This document shows, piece after piece, positions 56,474-64,000 of a stretch of DNA of 64,000 nt. Source of the stretch: Pseudorhodoferax sp. Leaf274 (GTDB taxonomy: Bacteria > Pseudomonadota > Gammaproteobacteria > Burkholderiales > Burkholderiaceae_C); contig NZ_LMNA01000012.1 of assembly GCF_001422445.1 (NCBI RefSeq), forward strand, positions 186,001 through 250,000, written 5' to 3'. The position numbers were made by a program, and so were the translations under genes. The first letter of the stretch is position 1. Each line of letters begins with the position of its first letter. Under the pieces are notes generated by a model that saw nothing but the letters and a program-made list of their open reading frames with translations, did not search any database and was not told where the DNA came from.

Positions 56474-56887
56474 TCAGTGGCTGGCGCAGCCGTGCCCGGC
56501 CGCAGGCGCCATGGGCGCGTCGCGGTCCACGCCGGCTTCGGCCAGGCGGCGCGTGTAGTCGGCCCACAGCTGCTGCTCTTCCTTGCCCAGGAAGTACAGG
56601 TATTCCCAGGTGAAGATACCCGAGTTGTGGCCATCGGAGAAACCGGGTTGCACGGCGTAGTTGCCGACCGGGTCCAGGCCCAGCAGCGTGACCTCGCGCT
56701 TGCCGGTCTGCAGCACCTCCTGGCCCGGCCCGTGGCCCTTCACCTCGGCCGAGGGCGAGTACACGCGCATGAGCTCGAACGGGATGCGAAAGCGCGCGCC
56801 GTCGGAGAACGCGATCTCCAGCACGCGCGACTGGCCGTGCACGGTGATGTCCTCGGGCGTGGGGGTGGTGGGGGTCAGGCCGGCCAT
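56474..56887 (-). CDS. DUF971 family protein
   Basis: A 137-residue protein of the DUF971/GBBH-like N-terminal family: 'ITVHGQSRVLEIAFSDGARF', 'IPFELMRVYSPSAEVKGHGP', 'VTLLGLDPVGNYAVQPGFSD', 'HNSGIFTWEYLYFLGKEEQQ'. In gammaproteobacteria a relative acts with ApbC; in this gene order it precedes ubiE. It lies 9 bases after the FAD oxidoreductase. It ends with a His/Cys-rich tail (GHGCASH). Confidence 0.92.
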   Translation of the reverse strand: MAGLTPTTPTPEDITVHGQSRVLEIAFSDGARFRIPFELMRVYSPSAEVKGHGPGQEVLQTGKREVTLLGLDPVGNYAVQPGFSDGHNSGIFTWEYLYFLGKEEQQLWADYTRRLAEAGVDRDAPMAPAAGHGCASH

Positions 56888-56896
56888 GGCATCCTT

Positions 56897-59800
56897 TTAC
56901 ACGAGCACGCGTTCGATGCCGCCGCTGTTGGCGGCACCCACATAGTTCTGCATCCAGTCCTCGCCCAGGATCTTGCGCGCCATCTCGACCACGATGTAGT
57001 CGGCCTCCAGCAGGCCGCTCTGCAGGTCGTTCTGGTAGCGCGACAGGCCCTGCAGGCAGCTCGGGCAGCTGGTCAGGATCTTCAGGTCGCCCTGCACGCC
57101 CTGCGCGCGCAGCGCCGCTTCGCTGTTGCGCAGTTCCTCTTCCTTGCGGAACCGGATCTGCGTAGAGATGTCGGGCCGCGTCACGCCCAGCGTGCCGGAT
57201 TCGCCGCAGCAGCGTTCGCTCTTGGCCACGCCATCGCCCAGCAATGCCTTGACGGTCTTCATCGGCTCCTGCTGCTTCATCGGCGTGTGGCAGGGGTCGT
57301 GGTACAGGTAGGCCCCGGCCTGGCCCAGCGTCACGCCCTTCTCGAGCAGGAACTCGTGGATGTCGATGATGCGGCAGCCCGGGAAGATCTTGTCGAACTG
57401 GTAGCCCTGCAGCTGGTCATAGCAGGTGCCGCAGCTCACCACCACGGTCTTGATGTCCAGATAGTTCAGCGTGTTGGCCACGCGGTGGAACAGCACGCGG
57501 TTGTCGGTGATGATCTTCTCGGCCTTGTCGAACTGGCCCGAGCCGCGCTGCGGGTAGCCACAGCACAGGTAGCCCGGCGGCAGCACCGTCTGCACACCGG
57601 TGTGCCAGAGCATGGCCTGCGTGGCCAGGCCGACCTGGCTGAACAGCCGCTCCGAGCCGCAGCCCGGGAAATAGAACACCGCCTCCGAATCCGTGCTCGT
57701 GGCCTGCGGATTGCGGATGATGGGCACGTAGTCCTTGTCCTCGATGTCCAGCAGCGCGCGCGCGCTGCGCTTGGGCAGCCCGGCCGGCATCTTCTTGTTC
57801 ACGAAGTGGACCACCTGCTCCTTGATCGGTGCCGGCCCCACGGTGGCCGGCGGCGCGGCGGTCTGCTTCTTCGACAGCCCCCGCAGCACGTCGCTGGCCA
57901 GCCGCTGGGCCTTGAACCCGACGTCGACCATGGCCGTGCGCATGAACTTGATGGTCTGCGGATTGGTCGCGTTGAGCATCAGCATCGCCGCGGCATTGCC
58001 GGGCCGGAAGCTCTTCTTGCCCATCTTGCGCAGCAGGTTGCGCATGTTCATGGTCACGTCGCCGAAGTCGATCTTGACCGGGCAGGGCGTCAGGCACTTG
58101 TGGCAGACGGTGCAGTGGTCAGCCACGTCCTCGAACTCCGCCCAGTGCTTGATCGACACGCCGCGGCGCGTCTGCTCCTCGTAGAGGAAGGCCTCGATCA
58201 GCAGCGAGGTGGCCAGGATCTTGTTGCGCGGGCTGTAGAGCAGGTTGGCACGCGGCACGTGGGTGGCGCAGACCGGCTTGCACTTGCCGCAGCGCAGGCA
58301 ATCCTTGACGCTGTCGGCGATCGCGCCGATGTCCGACTGCTGCAGGATCAATGACTCGTGGCCCATGAGGCCGAAGCTCGGCGTGTAGGCGTTGGTGAGG
58401 TCGGCCGGCAGGGCTGCATCGCGCAGCAGCTTGCCCTTGTTGAAGCGGCCCTCGGGGTCGACACGGCGCTTGTAGTCGGCGAACGGCGCAACCTCTTCCT
58501 CGGTCAGGAACTCCAGCTTGGTGATGCCGATGCCGTGTTCGCCCGAGATCACGCCGTTGAGCGAACGCGCCAGCGCCATGATGCGCGCCACCGCCTCGTG
58601 GGCGGTCTGCAGCATCTCGTAGTTGTCGCTGTTGACCGGGATGTTGGTGTGCACGTTGCCGTCGCCCGCGTGCATGTGCAGCGCCACCCAGACCCGGCCC
58701 TTGAGCACGCGCTGGTGGATGGCCTCGCATTCCTGCAGCAGCGGCCGGAAGGCCGCGCCCGGGAACAGGCTCTGCAGCGGCGTGCGGATCTGCGTCTTCC
58801 AGCTGGCGCGCAGGCTGTGGTCCTGCAGCTGCGGGAACAGCGCGTCCACGTCGTGCAGCCAGCCCTGCCACTGCATGCGCACCTCGCGCAGCAGCGCCAG
58901 CGCCTGGGCCACGCGGTCTTCCAGCAGCTCGGCCGAGGCGATCTCCGAGGCATCGTCCTCCTTGCCCAGCGGCAGCTTGCCGGCGCCGAAGAAGTCGATC
59001 AGCGCGTCGGCCAGCGCCAGCTTGTTGCGCAGCGACAGCTCGATGTTGATGCGCTCGATGCCGTCGGTGTACTCGGCCATGCGCGGCAGCGGGATCACCA
59101 CGTCTTCGTTGATCTTGAAGGCGTTGGTGTGGCGGCTGATGGCGGCGGTGCGCTTGCGGTCCAGCCAGAACTTCTTGCGCGCCTCGGGGCTGATGGCGAT
59201 GAAGCCCTCGCCGCTGCGCGAGTTGGCGATGCGCACCACCTCGGACGTGGCGCGCGCCACGGCATCGGCGTCGTCGCCCGCGATGTCGCCGAACAGCACC
59301 ATCTTGGGCAGGCCCGCGCCATGGCTCTTGGACTTGGTGGCGTAGCCCACGGCCTTGAGGTAGCGGTCGTCCAGGTGCTCCAGGCCGGCCAGCAGCACGC
59401 CCGAGCGCTTCTGCTCGGCGAACATGAAGTCCTTGATCTCCACGATCGAGGGCACGGCGTCCTTGGCGTTGCCGAAGAACTCCAGGCACACCGTGCGCGT
59501 GTGCGCCGGCATGCGGTGCACGATCCAGCGCGCGCTCGTGATCAGGCCGTCGCAGCCTTCCTTCTGAATGCCGGGCAGGCCCGACAGGAACTTGTCCGTC
59601 ACGTCCTTGCCCAGGCCTTCCTTGCGGAACACGCGGCCCGGGATGTCCAGGCGCTCGCTGCGCACGGGGGTCTTGCCGTCGGCCTCGAAATACTCCAGCT
59701 GGAAGCTGGCCAGTTCCACGTCGTGGATCTTGCCCAGGTTGTGGTTCAGGCGCGTGACCTCCAGCCACTGCGCCTGCGGCGTGACCATGCGCCAGGACGC

Positions 59801-60748
59801 CAGGTTGTCCAGCGCCGTGCCCCACAGCACGGCCTTCTTGCCGCCCGCGTTCATGGCCACGTTGCCGCCGATGCAGGAGGCTTCGGCCGAGGTCGGGTCG
59901 ACGGCGAACACATAGCCGCCGCGCTCGGCCGCGTCGGCCACGCGCTGGGTGACCACGCCGGCGCCGGTCCAGATCGTCGCCACCGGCTGTTCCACGCCAG
60001 GCAGCGCGACGAGCTCGACCTCGGTCATGGCCTCGAGCTTCTCGGTGTTGATGACCGCGCTCTTCCAGGTCAGCGGGATCGCGCCGCCGGTGTAGCCGGT
60101 GCCGCCGCCGCGCGGGATGATGGTCAGGCCCAGCTCGATGCAGGCCGCGACCATGCCGGCCATCTCGGCCTCGGTGTCCGGGGTCAGCACGACGAACGGG
60201 TATTCCACGCGCCAGTCGGTCGCATCCGTCACATGCGCCACGCGGGCCATGCCGTCGAACTTGATGTTGTCCTTGGCCGTCAGCCGCTGCAGCGTGCGGC
60301 GGGCGCGCCGGCGCAGGGTGGCGATCTCGGCAAAATCGGCGTCGAACCGGGCCACGGCCTGGCGCGCGGCCTCCAGCAGCTCGCCGACCAGCGCATCGCG
60401 GCCGGGGTCGGACTGCGGCGTTCGGCGTTCTTCGGCCGCAGCCAGCCGGTGCTGCAGGGCCTGCACCAGCAGCGCGCGGCGCTTGGGGTTGTCCAGCAGG
60501 TCGTCCTGCAGGTAGGGGTTGCGCTGCACCACCCAGATGTCGCCCAGCACCTCGTAGAGCATGCGGGCGGAGCGGCCCGTGCGGCGCTCGCCGCGCAGCG
60601 TCTGCACCAGGTCCCATGCGCGCGCGCCCAGCAGCCGCACCACGATCTCGCGGTCGGAGAAAGAGGTGTAGTTGTAGGGGATCTCGCGCAGGCGCTGCGT
60701 GTCTTCTGCCGGCGCCAGCAGCTGGTTCAATGTATTCGGGGCATTCAT
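56897..60748 (-). CDS. Large FAD/Fe-S oxidoreductase (DUF3683, D-lactate-dehydrogenase-like)
   Basis: A 1,283-residue fusion. In order: DUF3683-type N-terminal domain ('[20 protein letters not shown]', about 1-130), FAD-binding PCMH domain ('[20 protein letters not shown]'), FAD-oxidase C-terminal domain, two 4Fe-4S-type clusters ('[11 protein letters not shown]' from about 817 and '[13 protein letters not shown]' from about 878), and two CCG domains ('[10 protein letters not shown]' near 1062, 'CCGESGTLG' near 1178). This is the layout of GlcD+GlcF in one chain and of YdiJ-like enzymes, so it oxidises a D-2-hydroxyacid (D-lactate or D-2-hydroxyglutarate) and feeds electrons to the quinone pool. 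Substrate not readable. Confidence 0.92.
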   Translation of the reverse strand: MNAPNTLNQLLAPAEDTQRLREIPYNYTSFSDREIVVRLLGARAWDLVQTLRGERRTGRSARMLYEVLGDIWVVQRNPYLQDDLLDNPKRRALLVQALQHRLAAAEERRTPQSDPGRDALVGELLEAARQAVARFDADFAEIATLRRRARRTLQRLTAKDNIKFDGMARVAHVTDATDWRVEYPFVVLTPDTEAEMAGMVAACIELGLTIIPRGGGTGYTGGAIPLTWKSAVINTEKLEAMTEVELVALPGVEQPVATIWTGAGVVTQRVADAAERGGYVFAVDPTSAEASCIGGNVAMNAGGKKAVLWGTALDNLASWRMVTPQAQWLEVTRLNHNLGKIHDVELASFQLEYFEADGKTPVRSERLDIPGRVFRKEGLGKDVTDKFLSGLPGIQKEGCDGLITSARWIVHRMPAHTRTVCLEFFGNAKDAVPSIVEIKDFMFAEQKRSGVLLAGLEHLDDRYLKAVGYATKSKSHGAGLPKMVLFGDIAGDDADAVARATSEVVRIANSRSGEGFIAISPEARKKFWLDRKRTAAISRHTNAFKINEDVVIPLPRMAEYTDGIERINIELSLRNKLALADALIDFFGAGKLPLGKEDDASEIASAELLEDRVAQALALLREVRMQWQGWLHDVDALFPQLQDHSLRASWKTQIRTPLQSLFPGAAFRPLLQECEAIHQRVLKGRVWVALHMHAGDGNVHTNIPVNSDNYEMLQTAHEAVARIMALARSLNGVISGEHGIGITKLEFLTEEEVAPFADYKRRVDPEGRFNKGKLLRDAALPADLTNAYTPSFGLMGHESLILQQSDIGAIADSVKDCLRCGKCKPVCATHVPRANLLYSPRNKILATSLLIEAFLYEEQTRRGVSIKHWAEFEDVADHCTVCHKCLTPCPVKIDFGDVTMNMRNLLRKMGKKSFRPGNAAAMLMLNATNPQTIKFMRTAMVDVGFKAQRLASDVLRGLSKKQTAAPPATVGPAPIKEQVVHFVNKKMPAGLPKRSARALLDIEDKDYVPIIRNPQATSTDSEAVFYFPGCGSERLFSQVGLATQAMLWHTGVQTVLPPGYLCCGYPQRGSGQFDKAEKIITDNRVLFHRVANTLNYLDIKTVVVSCGTCYDQLQGYQFDKIFPGCRIIDIHEFLLEKGVTLGQAGAYLYHDPCHTPMKQQEPMKTVKALLGDGVAKSERCCGESGTLGVTRPDISTQIRFRKEEELRNSEAALRAQGVQGDLKILTSCPSCLQGLSRYQNDLQSGLLEADYIVVEMARKILGEDWMQNYVGAANSGGIERVLV

Positions 60749-60935
60749 CGGGGGTCGTGCTCAAGCCCGCCGGCCCGGCGCAGGCGGGGGTGGATGTTAC
60801 CGCAGCGCAACAATCAGCGTCCCGATCTGCGCGGACCATGGAAAGCCCGCATGGGCGCATGACAGTCACTGCGCTTAAATCGTTTTGTCACATGGCGCAG
60901 CTAGCCTGCCGCCTTTCCTGTTTACCGGAGCTTTC

Positions 60936-62243
60936 ATGAAGAAGACCTTTGCCCTGGCGGCACTGGCCGCCGCCGCGTTCACGCTGCCGGCCCACGCGCA
61001 GACCGAGATCCAGTGGTGGCATGCCATGAGCGGCCCCCTGGGCGAGTGGGTCAACGACCTGGCCAAGCAGTTCAACGCCAGCCAGACCGAATACAAGGTC
61101 GTGCCGACCTACAAGGGCCAGTACGACGAGACACTGACGGCCGGCGTCGCCGCCTTCCGCGCCGGCAACGCGCCGCACATCCTGCAAGTGTTCGAGGTCG
61201 GCACCGCGACCATGATGGCGTCCAAGGGCGTGATCAAGCCGGTCGGCGAGATCATGAAGGAGGCGGGCGTCAAGTTCGACCAGAACGCCTACATCTCCGC
61301 CGTCGCCGGCTACTACACGGCGCCCAACGGCCAGATGCTGAGCTTCCCGCTGAACAGCTCCACGACCATCTTCTATTACAACAAGGACGCCTTCAAGGCC
61401 GCCGGCCTGGACCCGAACAAGGCGCCGACGACCTGGCCCGAGGTGGTGGCCGCCGCGGCCAAGCTCAAGGCCAGCGGCCACAAGTGCCCGTTCACCACCA
61501 GCTGGGTCAGCTGGACGCAGCTGGAGAGCTTCTCGGCCTGGCACAACACGCTCTACGCCACGCTCAACAACGGCTTCGGCGGCACGGCCACGCGCCTGGC
61601 CTTCAACTCGCCGCTGCATGTGCGCCACTTCGAGAACCTGGCCAACATGTCGCAGCAGGGCCTGTTCGTCTACAAGGGCCGCAACAACACCCCCGACGCC
61701 TCGTTCCCCTCGGGCGAGTGCGCGATGATGACCGGCTCCTCCGGCCTGTATGCGCGCGTGGCCAAGGACGCCAAGTTCGCCTACGGCATCGGCGCGCTGC
61801 CGTACTACCCGGACGTGGCCGGCGCACCGCAGAACACCGTGATCGGCGGCGCCAGCCTGTGGGCCATCGGCGGCAAGAAGCCGGCCGAATACAAGGGCGT
61901 GGCCGCGTTCTTCAGCTTCCTGTCCAATGCCGAAGTGCAGTCCGCCAGCCACAAGCGCACGGGCTACCTGCCGGTCACCATGGCCGCCTACGAGCTGACC
62001 GAGAAGTCGGGCTTCTACAAGCAGAACCCCGGTACCGACGTGGCCGTGACGCAGATGATCCGCAAGACCACCGACAAGTCGCGCGGCATCCGCCTGGGCA
62101 ACTTCCTGCAGATCCGCACCATCGTCGACGAGGAAGCCGAGCAGATCTGGAGCGGCAAGCAAAGCGCCAAGCAGGCGCTGGACAACGCCGTCAAGCGCGG
62201 CAACGAGCAGCTCGAGCGCTTCCAGAAAGCCAACAAGGGCTGA
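60936..62243 (+). CDS. ugpB: sn-glycerol-3-phosphate ABC transporter, periplasmic binding protein
   Basis: A 435-residue binding protein: signal peptide [20 protein letters not shown] (cleaved after AHA), then '[20 protein letters not shown]', '[20 protein letters not shown]', '[20 protein letters not shown]' and '[12 protein letters not shown]', all UgpB-like. The ATG at 60936 has CGGAG 5 bases upstream. Two hairpins follow before ugpA, which may keep the binding protein message more abundant. Confidence 0.94.
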   Translation: MKKTFALAALAAAAFTLPAHAQTEIQWWHAMSGPLGEWVNDLAKQFNASQTEYKVVPTYKGQYDETLTAGVAAFRAGNAPHILQVFEVGTATMMASKGVIKPVGEIMKEAGVKFDQNAYISAVAGYYTAPNGQMLSFPLNSSTTIFYYNKDAFKAAGLDPNKAPTTWPEVVAAAAKLKASGHKCPFTTSWVSWTQLESFSAWHNTLYATLNNGFGGTATRLAFNSPLHVRHFENLANMSQQGLFVYKGRNNTPDASFPSGECAMMTGSSGLYARVAKDAKFAYGIGALPYYPDVAGAPQNTVIGGASLWAIGGKKPAEYKGVAAFFSFLSNAEVQSASHKRTGYLPVTMAAYELTEKSGFYKQNPGTDVAVTQMIRKTTDKSRGIRLGNFLQIRTIVDEEAEQIWSGKQSAKQALDNAVKRGNEQLERFQKANKG

Positions 62244-62259
62244 CACGCCGGCAGGCACT

Positions 62260-62305
62260 GGCGGGCGGCTACACTCGCCCGCCGCGGCGCAGGGGGCGCC
62301 GCGGC
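62260..62305 (+). repeat. Two overlapping hairpins between ugpB and ugpA
   Basis: Hairpin 1: GGCGGGCG (62260-62267) with CGCCCGCC (62276-62283). Hairpin 2: GCCGCGGCGC (62281-62290), loop AGGGG, GCGCCGCGGC (62296-62305), a perfect 10-bp stem. They share three bases, so they compete. No T-run. Such structures after binding-protein genes often protect the upstream message from decay. Confidence 0.6.
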
Positions 62306-62331
62306 AACCCGGATCCAGGACGATCACCACA

Positions 62332-63213
62332 ATGGAAAAACGCGTGCTGTTCCGCTCGGCGTGGCTGCCCTGGCTGCTGGTCGCGCCGCAGATGGCGGTC
62401 GTGCTGGTGTTCTTCTTCTGGCCGGCCAGCCAGGCCATCGTGCAGTCGCTGCAGACCGAGGACGCCTTCGGCACCTCCACGGTGTGGGTCGGCCTGGACA
62501 ACTTCGTCGCGCTGTTCCAGGACGAGGCCTACCTCGAATCCTTCAAGGTCACGGCGCTGTTCTCGGCGCTGGTGGCGGGCCTGGGCATCGCGGTATCGCT
62601 CGTGCTGGCCGTGTTCGCCGACCGCATCCTGCGCGGCTCCCTGGTCTACAAGACCTTCCTGATCATTCCCTACGCCGTGGCGCCTGCCGTCGCCGGCGTG
62701 CTGTGGGTGTTCATGTTCTCGCCCAGCATCGGCATCGTGGCCTATGGGCTGCGCGGGCTGGGCTATGACTGGAACCACCTGCTCAACTCCGGCCATGCGC
62801 TCACGCTGATCGTGGTGGCCGCGGTCTGGAAGCAGATCTCCTACAACTTCCTGTTCTTCCTGGCGGGCCTGCAGTCCATTCCCAAGGCGCTGATCGAGGC
62901 CGCCGCCATCGACGGGGCAGGGCCGGTGCGCCGCTTCCTGAGCATCCAGCTGCCGCTGCTGTCGCCCACCACGTTCTTCCTGCTGGTCATCAACGTGGTC
63001 TATGCCTTCTTCGACACCTTCGCGATCGTGCACGCCACGACCGAGGGCGGCCCCGGGCGCGACACCTCCATCCTGGTCTACAAGGTCTGGCACGACGGCT
63101 TCAAGGCGCTGGACCTGGGCGGCTCCGCTGCGCAGTCGGTGGTGCTGATGGGCATCGTCGTGGTCCTCACGGTGATCCAGTTCCGCTATGTCGAGAAGAA
63201 AGTGAACTACTAG
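62332..63213 (+). CDS. ugpA: sn-glycerol-3-phosphate ABC transporter, permease UgpA
   Basis: A 293-residue permease with six membrane segments and the EAA loop '[20 protein letters not shown]' that docks on the ATPase. N-terminal '[20 protein letters not shown]' and '[20 protein letters not shown]' fit UgpA. It works with UgpE and UgpC; ugpC is not in the window. Confidence 0.94.
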   Translation: MEKRVLFRSAWLPWLLVAPQMAVVLVFFFWPASQAIVQSLQTEDAFGTSTVWVGLDNFVALFQDEAYLESFKVTALFSALVAGLGIAVSLVLAVFADRILRGSLVYKTFLIIPYAVAPAVAGVLWVFMFSPSIGIVAYGLRGLGYDWNHLLNSGHALTLIVVAAVWKQISYNFLFFLAGLQSIPKALIEAAAIDGAGPVRRFLSIQLPLLSPTTFFLLVINVVYAFFDTFAIVHATTEGGPGRDTSILVYKVWHDGFKALDLGGSAAQSVVLMGIVVVLTVIQFRYVEKKVNY

Positions 63214-63218
63214 CATGT

Positions 63219-63296
63219 GGCCCCCACGCTCATCGCTTCGCGTATCGCTGCCCCCCAAGGGGGCGCGTCAGCGCCTTCGGGCGGCCGGGCGGCACT
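63219..63296 (+). repeat. Comamonadaceae-type intergenic repeat between ugpA and ugpE
   Basis: The gap reads 'cccccacgctcatcgcttcg', then GCCCCC-CAA-GGGGGC, then 'gcgccttcgggcggccgggc'. From memory this order of blocks (CACGCT-CGCTTCGCG, CCCCC/GGGGG palindrome, CCTTCGGGCGGCC) is a common scattered element in Comamonadaceae intergenic regions. It sits inside an operon, where it may form a strong hairpin. Only one copy is visible here. Confidence 0.55.
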
Positions 63297-63299
63297 GAC

Positions 63300-64000
63300 A
63301 TGGTCGAACGCCGCCCCCTGCTGACGCTGCTCTCGCACCTGGTCCTGGTGCTGGGCATCCTCATCGTCGCCTTCCCGATCTACCTGGCGTTCGTCGCCTC
63401 CACGCACACGCGCGACGAGATCGTGCAGGTGCCGATGCCGATCACGCCCGGCGCGCACATGGTGGAGAACTACACCGCGGCGCTGACCGGCACCGGATCC
63501 ACCCAGGGCTCGGCCGCGCCGGTGGGCCGCATGATGTGGGTCAGCCTCGTCACGGCGCTGGTCATCAGCCTCGGCAAGATCTCGATCTCGCTGCTGTCGG
63601 CGTTTGCCATCGTCTACTTCCGCTTCCCGTTCAAGAAGCTGGTCTTCTGGATGATCTTCATCACGCTGATGCTGCCGGTGGAGGTGCGTATCCTGCCCAC
63701 CTACAAGGTGCTGTCGGACCTGGGCATGCTCAACACCTATGCCGGGCTCACGGTGCCGCTGATCGCCTCGGCCACGGCCACCTTCCTGTTCCGCCAGTTC
63801 TTCCTGACCGTGCCCGACGAACTCGTGGAGGCGGCGCGCATCGATGGCGCGGGGCCCATGCGCTTCTTCAAGGACGTGCTGGTGCCGCTCTCGCAGACCT
63901 CCATCGCGGCACTGTTCGTGATCCAGTTCATCTACGGCTGGAACCAGTACCTGTGGCCGCTCCTGGCCACGACCACCGAGGACATGTACCCCATCGTCAT
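63300..64000 (+). CDS. ugpE: sn-glycerol-3-phosphate ABC transporter, permease UgpE, 3' end outside window
   Basis: The first 233 residues of a six-helix permease, starting at the ATG at 63300 ([20 protein letters not shown]). '[20 protein letters not shown]', '[16 protein letters not shown]', '[20 protein letters not shown]' and the EAA loop '[20 protein letters not shown]' identify UgpE. It is cut by the window end near 'EDMYPIVI', about 45-50 residues short of the usual length. Confidence 0.93.
   Translation, partial: MVERRPLLTLLSHLVLVLGILIVAFPIYLAFVASTHTRDEIVQVPMPITPGAHMVENYTAALTGTGSTQGSAAPVGRMMWVSLVTALVISLGKISISLLSAFAIVYFRFPFKKLVFWMIFITLMLPVEVRILPTYKVLSDLGMLNTYAGLTVPLIASATATFLFRQFFLTVPDELVEAARIDGAGPMRFFKDVLVPLSQTSIAALFVIQFIYGWNQYLWPLLATTTEDMYPIV

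Noticed and set aside
58358-60862. Plus-strand open frame of 834 codons
   Set aside because: Shadow of the FAD/Fe-S oxidoreductase.

Overview
The window is high-G+C bacterial DNA with dense, often overlapping genes and the gene order of a betaproteobacterium. The rpsP-rimM-trmD-rplS order, the M48 protease/phhB/rsgA group diverging from orn, the ubiE/Tim44-like/ubiJ/ubiB run, and a short intergenic repeat I associate with Comamonadaceae all point to Burkholderiales, most likely Comamonadaceae. No rRNA, tRNA, insertion sequence, phage gene or CRISPR array was recognised.

Bases 1-23,775 form one exopolysaccharide (EPS) locus of the EpsA/B/E/F/G/L type, the family usually found with exosortase B. 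On the minus strand from 6,185 to 1 lie a GT2, two GT4s, a GT25, a nitroreductase-like protein and a Wzx-type flippase cut by the window edge. A small exported protein (6,633-6,965) carries a degenerate sorting-signal-like tail. On the plus strand from 7,119 to 15,105 lie EpsF and EpsG, an ExoA-like GT2, a GT4, a GH16 glycanase, a Wzy-like polymerase and another GT2. On the minus strand from 20,831 to 15,184 lie epsA (LuxR-type regulator), epsB (initiating transferase), epsL, epsE and an acyltransferase. On the minus strand from 23,775 to 21,237 lie gmd, fcl and the phosphatase epsP, so the glycan probably contains L-fucose or another GDP-mannose-derived sugar. A good sigma-54 -24/-12 element lies upstream of epsA.

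Bases 23,940-37,271 are mostly housekeeping: DUF47/PitA phosphate uptake, a TM2 protein, a GNAT enzyme, rpsP-rimM-trmD-rplS, a CoA-pyrophosphatase-type NUDIX enzyme, a CobD/CbiB-like protein with HisC, the frmR-frmA-fghA formaldehyde detoxification operon, rsgA/phhB/M48 protease, and orn.

Bases 37,485-47,953 hold a DEAD-box helicase with a structured leader, then the PEP-CTERM-type regulatory set: a second initiating sugar transferase, the kinase PrsK, the sigma-54 response regulator PrsR, the TPR lipoprotein PrsT and a secreted trypsin-like protease. A plausible circuit is PrsK to PrsR to RpoN to the sigma-54 promoter in front of epsA; this link is inferred, not shown. No exosortase gene is present in the window.

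Bases 47,978-64,000 hold fmdB-DUF502-aspS, a sodium:solute symporter, the ubiquinone genes ubiE, ubiJ and ubiB with a Tim44-like protein and a DUF971 protein, a 1,283-residue FAD/Fe-S oxidoreductase, and the start of a ugpBAE glycerol-3-phosphate ABC transporter that runs off the end.
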